Of a DNA stretch of 64,000 nt, positions 9,495-18,305 are shown piece after piece. The DNA comes from Shimia biformata. GTDB lineage: Bacteria > Pseudomonadota > Alphaproteobacteria > Rhodobacterales > Rhodobacteraceae. Positions within the stretch are counted from its first letter, which is position 1. Every line of letters starts with the position of its first letter. The notes under the pieces are model-generated. The model was not told where the DNA came from. It worked only from the letters and a program-made list of their open reading frames with translations, and searched no databases. The position numbers and the translations under genes are program-made. The stretch is from NCBI RefSeq assembly GCF_016888515.1, contig NZ_JAFEJK010000001.1:1273475-1337474 (forward strand). The letters are read 5' to 3'.

Positions 9495-9837
9495 ACGGGC
9501 CAACCGCCGAATGCCGAGACAGCCCTTCTGTCGGAGGATTGATCCCAAGATCAATCCAGGGGCCGTCGCTCCTGTCAGGACATAAGGCGTTGGCGTGACC
9601 TCTTGGATTTGACCTTGCCGATACGCGTGGTATTGGTGAGGCAATAACACGTGCAGGCACCGAGCAGACTTCCAGCCAAATGATCCCATGTCCAACTTTG
9701 ACCGTCACTGAACGCGCCGGTTGCAGGTCCAGCGACCCGCACCCGGAACACGGTTCTGAAAGTGCGGGCAAGAGATGGGTTCCCCGGGTGGAAGTTTTGT
9801 GCAAGGATGTGCGTATAAGTTGAGCAGGTGACAGCGG
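9495..9837. other. Intergenic region between lldD and the PAS kinase
   Basis: These 343 bases hold no convincing gene. A perfect 9-bp inverted repeat (GGATTGATC / GATCAATCC, loop CCAA) at 9536-9557 could end the upstream operon, though no T-run follows. The rest should carry the kinase promoter; no clear -35/-10 pair was identified. Confidence 0.5.
9536..9557 (+). terminator. Hairpin after the 2-oxo-acid operon
   Basis: The arms GGATTGATC (9536-9544) and GATCAATCC (9549-9557) pair perfectly over 9 bp around a 4-base loop, 42 bases after the lldD stop. There is no following T-run, so it may stabilise the mRNA end rather than terminate on its own. Confidence 0.45.
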
Positions 9838-12693
9838 GTGCAGATCGGAAAGACGTTTGCCTTTGGATATCTACTGGTTCTCGTGACCTTCGCGTCGGTC
9901 GGGCTGGTCACGGAGCGTCTGAGTTTTAGAGATTACCTCAGCACTCAGCGCAGCGAAGTCTTTGACCAGGTTGTGCCATTTGCTGACCACGTATCGGTGA
10001 ACCTGACCCGAAAACAGCTGGCGGCACGCGGGCTGGCGGGTGCGATCGAACTGAACTCGGATATCAGCCAGGAAGATTTCAGCATCCAGGCAGCGCGGAT
10101 TCTGCATTCTGACGATGCCGTCGTGAATATTGCGATTGTGCGTGATCTGACGCTGACCCATGTTCATCCTCTCGAGGAAAACGCCGGGGTTCTTGGGCGC
10201 AGTCTGGCCGAAGTTCCGGCACAGGTCGCCGCAGTCGAACGCGCGAAGCGGGAGCAACAGGTCATACTGGATGGCCCGACGCGACTGCTTCAGGGATATG
10301 ACGGCTATGTGATCCGAGAGCCAATCCTGGTGTACTCGGGCGACGATCAACCGCCGCTTTTCCGTGGGGTGGTATCGGTGGTGATGTCGGCCGAACAGTT
10401 TTACCAGCAGGCGGGCATGGACGCCTTCGCCAAACGCTTCGACTTTGCCATCCGCCGCAAGCCGTCTGACGTGACAACGGGGCAGGACATCTACGGAGAC
10501 CAAGCGCTTTTTGGCACGGACGCCATTCAGATTGAACTGCAAGCGCTTTCCGAAACCTGGCAAGTTGCAGCGTTGCCTATCGGTGGTTGGGCGACGATTT
10601 CGCCCCATGCCCGCAATATCATGTCATTCTGGCTGGTTGCCGGGCTTCTGGCCTGCGGCGTCTATCACTCGATCATGACTCTGCGGCTGCGCAATCAGAT
10701 GATGGCACGGCGGCTTTCAAATGCGGTTGCGGCGCTGCCGGACGGGTTTGCCCTGTTTGATTCCGAAGACCGGCTGGTCCTGTTTAATGAAAAGTTCCGC
10801 GAAATCTACAAGGGTGCGTCTTCAGCGATTGTAGAAGGGGCGACGTTTCGGGAAATTCTCGAATACGGGTTGACCAAGGGGCTTTACCAGGAAGCCAAGG
10901 GACGGGAACAAGAATGGCTTGAGACCCGACTGTTGCAACACAAGCAGGCCGATGGCGCAATTGCTCAGGCGCTGAGTGACGGCAGGCATCTTCGCGTGAT
11001 CGAAACACGCACCCCCGATGGCGGCCGCGCCGGGATCTGGACCGACAACACCGAGTTGGTGCAAAGCCGTGAGCGGGCGGAACTGGCCGAGCGCCGGTTC
11101 AAGGATGCCATTGAAGCGCTGCCATTTGGCTTCTGGCTGTATGACGCCGATTTCCGCCTGCTGATGATAAACTCCGCCGCGCGCGCGATGTATCCTCGCA
11201 GCAGCGGCTATGTGCAGCCAGGCGAGAAACTTGAAGACCTGCTTCGGAAGGGGATCAGCAAAGGGCAGTATCCCGATGCCATTGGCCGCGAGGAAGAGTG
11301 GCTCAAGGAACGGATGGACATGTTCTTTGCCCAGTCCGGGGCCATAGAAGAAACCACCGCTGAAAACCTGCACCTGCGCGGTGAAAACCGCCGTACCAGC
11401 GAAGGGGGGATGGCCTCCTTCCGCGTCGACGTGACGGACCTCAAGCGGCAGGAAGAGGCGCTGACAAAAGCAAATGCCGAACTGACCGAGGCGCTTGCCG
11501 AGCGAGACGAATTGCAGGAACGGTTCCGCGATTTGTCGGACCTGTCGGCAGAGTGGTTCTGGGAAGTCGATGCCGACGACAGGATCGTCTTTATCTCCGA
11601 GGGGTTCTCTCGGTCGACGGGCATTCCGGTCGAAACCTTGTTCGGCAAGCGCCGCAGCGATCTGTTCGACGTCGGAGCCAAGGGTGAAGCACGCGACGAA
11701 CGTGACCGGGTCCGCAGTGCACTGTCTCAGCGGCGCGGCTTTTCAAATTACATCACCAAGTTCACCGATGGCAGCGGCGCACCGATCTGGATGAGCACTT
11801 CGGGACGGCCCAAGTTCGGTTCGGACGGCGAATTCCAAGGGTATCGCGGTGTTTCGTCCAATGTAACTTGGATCTATTCCTCCATGCGCGCGGCGCAGGA
11901 AGCGGATCAGTCCAAGACCGACTTCCTGAACTCGGTCAGCCACGAATTGCGGACACCTTTGACGGTGATGCTGGGCTACAATGCCTTCCTCACCAAACCA
12001 GAGTTTTTACCGGCCTACCGCGAGCTTGAGGCTGAGGTCAGCGCAGTTGCATCGGAAGACCTTGAAACAAAGGCCGGCGCATTCAGGGACGAAGTGGTCA
12101 GGCTGGCCGAGCGCATTGGCAGTTCCGGCAATCAACTGATGCAACTGATCGTGGATATCCTCGACCTGTCCAAGATCGAGGCCGACACGATGCGCATTGA
12201 ACGGGCCAAGGTTCAGCCGGTTCCCGTGGTTGAAAGCGTGTTGAGCGAGCTGAAGTCGCTGCATCCCGACAGCAAGGTGACGATTACCGAGAATGTCGAC
12301 GACGCCCCGCTTTGGTGCGATGAACTGCGGTTCCGGCAGATCCTGATTAACCTGGTTGGCAACGCGCTTAAATTTACCGAATCCGGGGAAATCTCGGTCA
12401 AGTCTCGGCCGGTGGGGGACATGATCCAGTTTGAGGTCAAAGACACCGGAACAGGTATCCCGCAAGAAGCACTGCCGAATATTTTTGAACGGTTTGTGCA
12501 GGCCGACACGTCCCAAGAGCGCAATAGCACAGGCCTGGGGCTAGGGCTGGCGATCACCCACGAACTGGTCAAATTGCATGGCGGTTCTATCTCGGTGAGC
12601 AGCGAAATGGGCGTGGGAACCGTGTTCAAGTTCACCCTGCCACGCTGGGACACGGCGCGGGACGGAAATGGTGAAGTAAACGATAGAGAGTGA
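9838..12693 (+). CDS. Membrane PAS-domain sensor histidine kinase
   Basis: The 951-residue protein has a first membrane segment at about residues 6-25, a periplasmic sensor region and a second membrane segment at about 262-285. Three PAS-like domains follow, starting near 299, 426 and 567, then the dimerisation/phosphoacceptor domain with HELRTP (His at about 702), the N box (LINLVGNALKF, near 835) and the G boxes DTGTGIP and GLGLGLAI. It should autophosphorylate on His in response to an unknown signal. It has no receiver domain of its own; the partner is probably the single-domain regulator starting 28 bp downstream. The start is GTG 9838. Confidence 0.9.
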   Translation: MQIGKTFAFGYLLVLVTFASVGLVTERLSFRDYLSTQRSEVFDQVVPFADHVSVNLTRKQLAARGLAGAIELNSDISQEDFSIQAARILHSDDAVVNIAIVRDLTLTHVHPLEENAGVLGRSLAEVPAQVAAVERAKREQQVILDGPTRLLQGYDGYVIREPILVYSGDDQPPLFRGVVSVVMSAEQFYQQAGMDAFAKRFDFAIRRKPSDVTTGQDIYGDQALFGTDAIQIELQALSETWQVAALPIGGWATISPHARNIMSFWLVAGLLACGVYHSIMTLRLRNQMMARRLSNAVAALPDGFALFDSEDRLVLFNEKFREIYKGASSAIVEGATFREILEYGLTKGLYQEAKGREQEWLETRLLQHKQADGAIAQALSDGRHLRVIETRTPDGGRAGIWTDNTELVQSRERAELAERRFKDAIEALPFGFWLYDADFRLLMINSAARAMYPRSSGYVQPGEKLEDLLRKGISKGQYPDAIGREEEWLKERMDMFFAQSGAIEETTAENLHLRGENRRTSEGGMASFRVDVTDLKRQEEALTKANAELTEALAERDELQERFRDLSDLSAEWFWEVDADDRIVFISEGFSRSTGIPVETLFGKRRSDLFDVGAKGEARDERDRVRSALSQRRGFSNYITKFTDGSGAPIWMSTSGRPKFGSDGEFQGYRGVSSNVTWIYSSMRAAQEADQSKTDFLNSVSHELRTPLTVMLGYNAFLTKPEFLPAYRELEAEVSAVASEDLETKAGAFRDEVVRLAERIGSSGNQLMQLIVDILDLSKIEADTMRIERAKVQPVPVVESVLSELKSLHPDSKVTITENVDDAPLWCDELRFRQILINLVGNALKFTESGEISVKSRPVGDMIQFEVKDTGTGIPQEALPNIFERFVQADTSQERNSTGLGLGLAITHELVKLHGGSISVSSEMGVGTVFKFTLPRWDTARDGNGEVNDRE

Positions 12694-12721
12694 CGCGAAA
12701 CTCAGCTTGGAGGACAAGCAA

Positions 12722-13111
12722 TTGCTTAAAACGATTTTGCATGTTGAAGACAACGCCGACATTCGCGATCTGGCGAAGATTTCCTTGGTCAGCGTGGGTG
12801 GATACGAGCTTTATCAATTCGAAAGCGGAGAAGCTGCGCTTGCGGCGGCCCCCGACTTGACGCCGGACATCATTCTGCTGGATCTCATGATGCCGGGAAT
12901 GAATGGTGAAACGACCTTGAAGGAGCTGCGCAAGATTCCCGGTTATTGGGAGATCCCGGCGGTTTTCCTGACCGCTCGGGCGGCGCAATCGGACTATGAC
13001 AAGCTACGGGAACTCGGGGCGGCGGATGTTATTGTAAAGCCGTTCAACCCCATTGAGTTGCCTTCGCAAGTGGCCGAAATCTGGAATAAGTGTCAGCAAA
13101 CCGCCGGCTAG
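12722..13111 (+). CDS. Single-domain response regulator (CheY-like)
   Basis: The 129-residue protein is a lone receiver domain: acidic pair ED near residues 9-10, phosphoacceptor Asp54 in LLDLMMPG, Thr in FLTAR and Lys in IVKPF. No output domain follows, so it probably relays phosphate or binds a partner. The start is taken as TTG 12722 because GGAGGA lies at 12709-12714 with normal spacing; an upstream in-frame TTG at 12707 would overlap that site. It follows the PAS kinase in the same direction and is the likely first acceptor of its phosphate. Confidence 0.85.
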   Translation: MLKTILHVEDNADIRDLAKISLVSVGGYELYQFESGEAALAAAPDLTPDIILLDLMMPGMNGETTLKELRKIPGYWEIPAVFLTARAAQSDYDKLRELGAADVIVKPFNPIELPSQVAEIWNKCQQTAG

Positions 13112-13152
13112 GGCGAGCTAGGAATGGCGGTTGTGCCCGCCTGAATATCCGA

Positions 13153-13506
13153 TCAGAATTCGATCAGATCTTCCATCATGTCCAGGACAGTCTCGATCTC
13201 GTCCTCCAGATCACTGGGCAGACTGATCGGATCCCCTGCACGCAGCAATCCCTTCACGCGCATGTCCAGATCACCCGCAGCATCGCCCAGCTCACCAAAG
13301 CCAATGCCGCCAGCAACGCCGCTGATCTTGTGGATTTCGAAAGCAATTTTGTCCAGCCCCGCCCGCAGCGTCGCCGAACTGCCAAGAAGCTTCTTCGCTT
13401 CTTCAATTTCATTGATCACATAGACCAGATCGCCGGAAAAACTGCGGCGCACCTCTGCAAGCGCCTTTGCAATCTCGGGCGGGATATCTTGTGTCATCAT
13501 GTTCAA
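13153..13506 (-). CDS. Hpt-domain phosphotransfer protein
   Basis: The 117-residue protein is essentially one histidine phosphotransfer helix bundle. The motif HKISGVAGGIGF gives the H-x-x-x-G motif of Hpt domains, with the phosphorylatable His near residue 59. Such proteins carry phosphate between receiver domains in a multistep relay. It lies 10 bp downstream of the REC/GGDEF-like gene on the same strand and is convergent with the kinase/receiver pair. TTG 13506 or the ATGs at 13500 and 13497 are possible starts; none has a strong ribosome site, so the N-terminus is uncertain by two or three residues. Confidence 0.8.
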   Translation of the reverse strand: MNMMTQDIPPEIAKALAEVRRSFSGDLVYVINEIEEAKKLLGSSATLRAGLDKIAFEIHKISGVAGGIGFGELGDAAGDLDMRVKGLLRAGDPISLPSDLEDEIETVLDMMEDLIEF

Positions 13507-13516
13507 ATCAATGACG

Positions 13517-14479
13517 TCAACCGGCTCTCAGGTCAATCCAGGATTTCGACCGCATTTGAGCTGAGGGCGCGACAAGGGCTTCGGTCGCGCGCTGAACAAG
13601 CCGAACGGGATCGCTGCCAAAGAACGAAGAGTTTACCTGTTCTCCGGTGCGGATCGTGATGCCGCCTGCACTTTGGTCGTCAAATTCCAAAACCTCTTGA
13701 AGGTCGGCATTCACCTGATCGCGGATGGCTTCTGAATCCAGGTTGTTCACACGCGGAACCACCAGGACGAAGATGCCGCTTCCGAGATAGGAAATCATCG
13801 TCTCGGTGCCGCGGGTTGCCTCGAACAGCGCATCTGCGACTTCGGTCAGAAGGTCATAGAATTCCGTCGGGCTGTTGTGGGCATAAAGGGCCGAGACGTT
13901 CTCGATCGCCACGCCGATCGCGGCAAAACGGAATCGTGTCCCGCGCGACAGCTGCAACATATAATTTTCAAGCGCGAGCGCATTCAGAACCCGCGGAATG
14001 CCCGCAATCGTCACCGCCTCGTCAAGATCGAAGCGGCGGTTCTCTTCGACCTGGACCATCAGGGAATGGGCGGTACGTTCCGACTCCTGGCGCCGCAGGG
14101 CTTCGGTGCGCAGTGTAAAGGCGACCCGCAGTCGCGCGCCGAGTTCGCACACGTCGAACGGCTTGGTCAGGTAATCGGTGGCACCGGCGGCGAAGGCTTC
14201 ATCGATATAGACCTTCTCCTTCATTGCCGTCAGCATCATGATCGGAGTGTTGGAGTATTGGCGCGACGACCGGATCGTCCGGCACAGCTCGATCCCGGTG
14301 ACCTGCGGCATCTGGATGTCGAGAAGGAAGCACTCATAGGGTGTGGTCGCGGCGGACATCATCTCAAGCGCTTCTTCTGCACCAAGCGCGAAATCCACAT
14401 CGGTATACCCGAGACTGCTCAGGGTGCCGTCCAACATGTGGATGATTAGCGGATCGTCATCAACTGCCAGTATCTTCAT
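13517..14479 (-). CDS. Response regulator with degenerate GGDEF-like domain
   Basis: The 320-residue protein begins with a complete receiver domain (DDD near residues 7-9, phosphoacceptor Asp in LLDIQMP, Lys in LTKPF). The C-terminal ~170 residues look like a GGDEF domain (IAGIPRVLNALALENYM, FAAIGVAIENVSALY), but the signature is changed: where RLGGDEF is expected the protein reads YLGSGIF. It is therefore unlikely to make cyclic-di-GMP and may bind a nucleotide or partner instead. Its gene probably forms an operon with the Hpt gene. The degenerate-GGDEF reading is an inference from motif position. Confidence 0.8.
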   Translation of the reverse strand: MKILAVDDDPLIIHMLDGTLSSLGYTDVDFALGAEEALEMMSAATTPYECFLLDIQMPQVTGIELCRTIRSSRQYSNTPIMMLTAMKEKVYIDEAFAAGATDYLTKPFDVCELGARLRVAFTLRTEALRRQESERTAHSLMVQVEENRRFDLDEAVTIAGIPRVLNALALENYMLQLSRGTRFRFAAIGVAIENVSALYAHNSPTEFYDLLTEVADALFEATRGTETMISYLGSGIFVLVVPRVNNLDSEAIRDQVNADLQEVLEFDDQSAGGITIRTGEQVNSSFFGSDPVRLVQRATEALVAPSAQMRSKSWIDLRAG

Positions 14480-14620
14480 CGACTAACCTACTCAATACGC
14501 TCATACAGCGGTTTTTGTTTGGTGCGCGTTACTCTGGGTTGTATCGAGGAATTGTGTCCAAATTAAGATTTGTCAACGCGATCTGCGGTATTTTTAAGGA
14601 ATTTTGACAAGAATGGCGGC

Positions 14621-15355
14621 TTACCGCCGACGCAATACGCGTGACAGAAAATCCTGCGTGCGCGGTTGCGTCGGGGCGTCGAAAATCTTGTCGGGATGCC
14701 CCTGTTCGATGATGCGACCTCGGTCCAGGAAGCAGACATGATCGGCGACGCTTTGGGCGAAATCCATTTCATGTGTGGCCAGGATCATGGTCATTCCCTC
14801 GCGCTTGAGCGTTGTCAGCACTTCCAGAACCTCGCCAACAAGTTCAGGATCAAGGGCCGATGTGATCTCGTCGAACAACATGATCTCGGGGTTCATGGCA
14901 AGGGCGCGCACAATGGCAACCCTCTGCTGCTGGCCGCCGGACAGCTGGTCGGGATAGTGATCCATCCGGTCGCCCAGACCAAAGCGTTCGAACAGGGCGG
15001 AAACCTCGGGGAGAAGCGCATCGCGCGACTTGCCGTGGACCCGGCGCGGGGCGAGCATGACGTTCTCTGCCGCCGTCATGTGCGGAAACAGGTTGAAGGA
15101 TTGGAACACGATGCCGATCCTTTGGCGGATCGGCTGCGGGTCCAGGGCTGGTGCGGCAATGTCCTGTCCGTCAAGCCAGATGGCGCCATCGTCCAGCGGT
15201 TCCAACAGGTTAATGCAGCGCAGGATCGTCGATTTGCCGGAACCCGACGCTCCGATCAGACAGACCATCTGGCCCTCTGCGACATCGAGGGAAATGTCGT
15301 CCAGAACCAGAGTGTCGCCGAAGGACTTTCGCAGGTTTTCCAGTCGAAGTTTCAC
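14621..15355 (-). CDS. Polar amino-acid ABC transporter ATP-binding protein
   Basis: The 244-residue protein carries Walker A GASGSGKST, the signature LSGGQQQR, Walker B IMLFDEI and the switch His in ATHEMDF. It is of the GlnQ/HisP class that energises amino-acid uptake from the cytoplasmic face. Its start overlaps the permease gene by 4 bp (ATGA), so the two are translationally coupled. A GGCGG/CCGCC stem brackets the stop codon (14615-14628), but it lacks a clean T-run. Substrate is not deducible from the ATPase. Confidence 0.9.
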   Translation of the reverse strand: MKLRLENLRKSFGDTLVLDDISLDVAEGQMVCLIGASGSGKSTILRCINLLEPLDDGAIWLDGQDIAAPALDPQPIRQRIGIVFQSFNLFPHMTAAENVMLAPRRVHGKSRDALLPEVSALFERFGLGDRMDHYPDQLSGGQQQRVAIVRALAMNPEIMLFDEITSALDPELVGEVLEVLTTLKREGMTMILATHEMDFAQSVADHVCFLDRGRIIEQGHPDKIFDAPTQPRTQDFLSRVLRRR

Positions 15356-16182
15356 GTGCGCGCCCTGTTTTGCTTGGCAATCAGATGATCGGCCAGACGG
15401 GTTGCGGGAACCGTGACCACGAGAAAGATCGCCGCGGCCACGACATAAGGCGTGAAATTCGCCAGAAGCGACTTGAACACCCCGGCCTGACGAAAGATCT
15501 CGACCGGGCCGATGAAGGACAGAAGCGCCACGTCCTTTTGCAGCGCGATCAGCATGTTCATCTGCGCCGGGATGACCCTGCGAATGGCTTGGGGCAGCAC
15601 CACGAAACGCATCGCATCAGCACCGCTCAGACCAAGTGACAGCGCGGCGTTGCGCTGAGAGGCATGTACGCTTTCGATCCCCGACCGAAAAATCTCGGCA
15701 ACATAAGCCGCATAGGTCAACACCAGCGCCAGCGTGCCCCATATGTAAGGGGAGTTCCACGGGCGGGGCAGGCCAAGGCCGGGAATGCCAAACCCGATCA
15801 GGTAGACCACCAGCACAACAGGCACGCCGCGGAAGATGTCGGTATAGACGATTCCGAACAACCGCAGCGGGTAGAGTACCGGGTTGCGCACATCACGCGC
15901 CAGCGCGATCGCCAGCCCCAGAACCGCGATCAGGGGCGCGGACCAGGCAAAGATCGCCACGTCCAGAAGAAAGGCGTTCAAGAGCTTGGGAAATGTCTTG
16001 GCAATAACCTCGGCATTGAAAAAGCTCTGTTGAACACGCTCCCAGCCCGGTGCACGCGGCACCAGAACGACAATTGCCAGCAGCACGGCCAGTGTGGAAC
16101 TGGCCGCGACAAAAAGCGACCGACGCCGCAATCTTTTTTCGTATTCCTGGCGACGTGTCACGCCGCCTTGATTGCCCGCCAT
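15352..16182 (-). CDS. Amino-acid ABC transporter permease
   Basis: The 276-residue integral membrane protein has a long N-terminal segment with an early membrane helix and several more, including GVPVVLVVYLIGFGIPGL. The segment RSGIESVHASQRNAALSLGLSGADAMR with the following LPQAIRRVIPA is the typical EAA loop of HisM/GlnP-type permeases that docks the ATPase. Only one permease gene is present, so it may act as a homodimer. Its ATG shares one base with the TAA of the binding-protein gene (TAATG), indicating coupled translation in the order binding protein, permease, ATPase. Confidence 0.9.
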   Translation of the reverse strand: MAGNQGGVTRRQEYEKRLRRRSLFVAASSTLAVLLAIVVLVPRAPGWERVQQSFFNAEVIAKTFPKLLNAFLLDVAIFAWSAPLIAVLGLAIALARDVRNPVLYPLRLFGIVYTDIFRGVPVVLVVYLIGFGIPGLGLPRPWNSPYIWGTLALVLTYAAYVAEIFRSGIESVHASQRNAALSLGLSGADAMRFVVLPQAIRRVIPAQMNMLIALQKDVALLSFIGPVEIFRQAGVFKSLLANFTPYVVAAAIFLVVTVPATRLADHLIAKQNRART

Positions 16183-17009
16183 TACTCGATGACGGGGACG
16201 CCGGTGGTTTCGGACAGCCAGGTGGCTTCGATTTCCGCCAGTTTACCGCTTGCGGTGAGCGCGGTGATCGCCTCGTCAACGCAGGTTTTGATTGCCGCGC
16301 CATCTTCCATCAACAGACCGAACTGGTCGGGGTTGTCCGTGCGGTCGGCCGGGAACTGACCAAGGATCGCGCCGTTTTCGACCACGACTGCAGCCAGATA
16401 AAGCGCGGTGGGCAGATCAAACAGCGCCGCGTCGATCTGGCCCGCCTGTATTGCGGCGGTGACATCCGTGTTGTCGTTATAAAGCAGCGGGTCACTGTCG
16501 GGCGCAACAAGGTCCATCAGCATCGGAACTGCGGTGGTATTGGCATCCGCGCCCCATTTCAGCGTTTTCAGCCCCTCAAGCGTCGCGGCCGCGCCGCCAT
16601 CAATCACGGCCTGTGTGGTCACGACGGCCATCGCCGAAGTATAATATGGCAGAGAGAAATCAACGACCTTCTCGCGATCCGGCGTGATCGAGAATTGCTG
16701 AAGGTTGAAATCAAAACTCTTGGCGCCCGGTTGGATCGACTCGTCAAACCCGGCGCGCACCCATACGACGTCGTCGGCGGCAAATCCCATTTCGGCGGCG
16801 ATGGCATAGGCAACGGCGGCCTCGTAGCCTTCGCCTTTTTCCGGCGCGTCGTCGATCACCCAGGGGAAATAGGCCGGGTTGCCCGTGGCGATGGTCAGTT
16901 TGCCATCTTCCAGCGTCTTGCCGGCGGCACAATCCCCGGCTGCAATGGCGGGGCTGGCGGCGAGGCCGGCAATCAGGCCAAGCGATGCAACGGAAAGACG
17001 TAGGGACAT
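16182..17009 (-). CDS. Amino-acid ABC transporter substrate-binding protein
   Basis: The 275-residue protein starts at ATG 17009, preceded by CAGGAG, with a clear signal peptide (hydrophobic SLGLIAGLAASPAIAA). The mature part is a family 3 periplasmic binding protein: LTIATGNPAYFPW, GYEAAVAYAIAAEMGF, FDFNLQQFSITPDREKVVDFS and the late YNDNTDVTAAIQAGQIDAALFDLPTA. It captures a polar amino acid or related solute in the periplasm for the downstream permease/ATPase. The open frame continues upstream to 17393, but that extension has no signal-peptide logic. The ligand is unknown. Confidence 0.9.
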   Translation of the reverse strand: MSLRLSVASLGLIAGLAASPAIAAGDCAAGKTLEDGKLTIATGNPAYFPWVIDDAPEKGEGYEAAVAYAIAAEMGFAADDVVWVRAGFDESIQPGAKSFDFNLQQFSITPDREKVVDFSLPYYTSAMAVVTTQAVIDGGAAATLEGLKTLKWGADANTTAVPMLMDLVAPDSDPLLYNDNTDVTAAIQAGQIDAALFDLPTALYLAAVVVENGAILGQFPADRTDNPDQFGLLMEDGAAIKTCVDEAITALTASGKLAEIEATWLSETTGVPVIE

Positions 17010-17295
17010 GGGACACTCCTGTTCATTGGACCGCCATAACTGAATTGGTTTTTTGACAAATGTCCAGCCCGGGTTTCCGTCTGACCCAGGTGGGGCAGGG
17101 GGCGGCAAATACATGCCTGATTGTGCAGCAGTCAGAACATGCATTGTCTTGGTCCGAAACCGGGATACATTCTTCGCAAACGTCCGGGTGGATTTCCCCG
17201 GTGGACGTGAAAGCTGTGCGATTCCAGCGAAATTGCACAAGAGACGAAATGTCGGGGCCATGTGGCGTGACGGTGGATTTGAAAGGAACTGATTT

Positions 17296-18267
17296 ATGAA
17301 AAAACTGATTTTGGCTCTGTTTTTGGCGGCAACGCCCGCGCTGTCCGATCCCCTGCCGTCCTGGAATGAAGGGGCGAATAAATCGGCCATCATTTCATTT
17401 GTCGAGACTGTGACCGATCCCGACAGCGCGGATTACGTGACACCGTCGGCCCGCATTGCGGTCTTTGACAATGACGGCACGCTTTGGGCGGAACAGCCGG
17501 TCTATTTCCAGTTGATCTTCGCGGTTGAACAGGTCGCCGAAATGGCCGCGGCGGATCCGTCGATTCTGACCACGGACGCACTCAGGGCGGCGGCTGCCAT
17601 GGACTATCACGCACTTGCGGAAACCGGCGAGGAAGGTCTGATCGAGGTCGTGCGCGCCTCGCATTCGGACGTGCCGCTGGACGAGTTCATGGACAATGTC
17701 TCGTCCTGGCTGGACCAAGCGCGCCACCCGACGACCGGAATGCGCTATGACGAGATGATCTATCAGCCGATGCTGGAACTTCTCACCTATCTGCGGGACG
17801 AGGGCTTTTCGACCTATATCGTCTCGGGCGGCGGTGTGCAGTTCATCCGCGCCTTTGCCGAGGACGCCTATGGCATCCCGCCGGAACAGGTGATCGGTTC
17901 GTCCGTGACGTCGCGCTACGAGGTGGTCGATGGCGTGCCGCAGATCATCAAGGGGGCGGACCTTTTCTTCGTCGATGACAAGGCAGGCAAGCCCGTCGGC
18001 ATCATGCACCACATCGGACGGCGTCCGATTCTGGCGGCGGGGAATTCGGACGGGGATTTCCAGATGTTGGAGTTCACAACGGGCGGCGATGGCGCGCGGC
18101 TGGGGCTGATCGTGCATCACACCGACGCGGAACGGGAATTCGCTTATGACCGCGAGGGTCATGTCGGAGTTCTGAACCGGGGTCAGGACGAGGCCGCGGA
18201 CCGGGGCTGGCTGCTGGTCGATATGGCGGATGACTGGGCCAAGGTCTTTCCCGTGGCGCCGAAGTAA
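17296..18267 (+). CDS. Exported HAD-family phosphatase
   Basis: The 323-residue protein has a short signal peptide (MKKLILALFLAATPALS) and is a haloacid-dehalogenase-fold phosphohydrolase. The nucleophile motif is FDNDGTLW (Asp58 and Asp60), motif II lies in IVSGGG and the Mg-binding motif is GNSDGDFQM. An AAAGGAA ribosome site precedes ATG 17296. It should dephosphorylate a small molecule or protein in the periplasm. It sits 38 bp before moxR on the same strand and may belong to that operon; its role there is not known. A secreted phosphoserine-phosphatase-like enzyme is the closest general description. Confidence 0.82.
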   Translation: MKKLILALFLAATPALSDPLPSWNEGANKSAIISFVETVTDPDSADYVTPSARIAVFDNDGTLWAEQPVYFQLIFAVEQVAEMAAADPSILTTDALRAAAAMDYHALAETGEEGLIEVVRASHSDVPLDEFMDNVSSWLDQARHPTTGMRYDEMIYQPMLELLTYLRDEGFSTYIVSGGGVQFIRAFAEDAYGIPPEQVIGSSVTSRYEVVDGVPQIIKGADLFFVDDKAGKPVGIMHHIGRRPILAAGNSDGDFQMLEFTTGGDGARLGLIVHHTDAEREFAYDREGHVGVLNRGQDEAADRGWLLVDMADDWAKVFPVAPK

Positions 18268-18305
18268 GGCGCCACGAGACCTCTGACACCACAGGAGAGA
18301 AGAAC

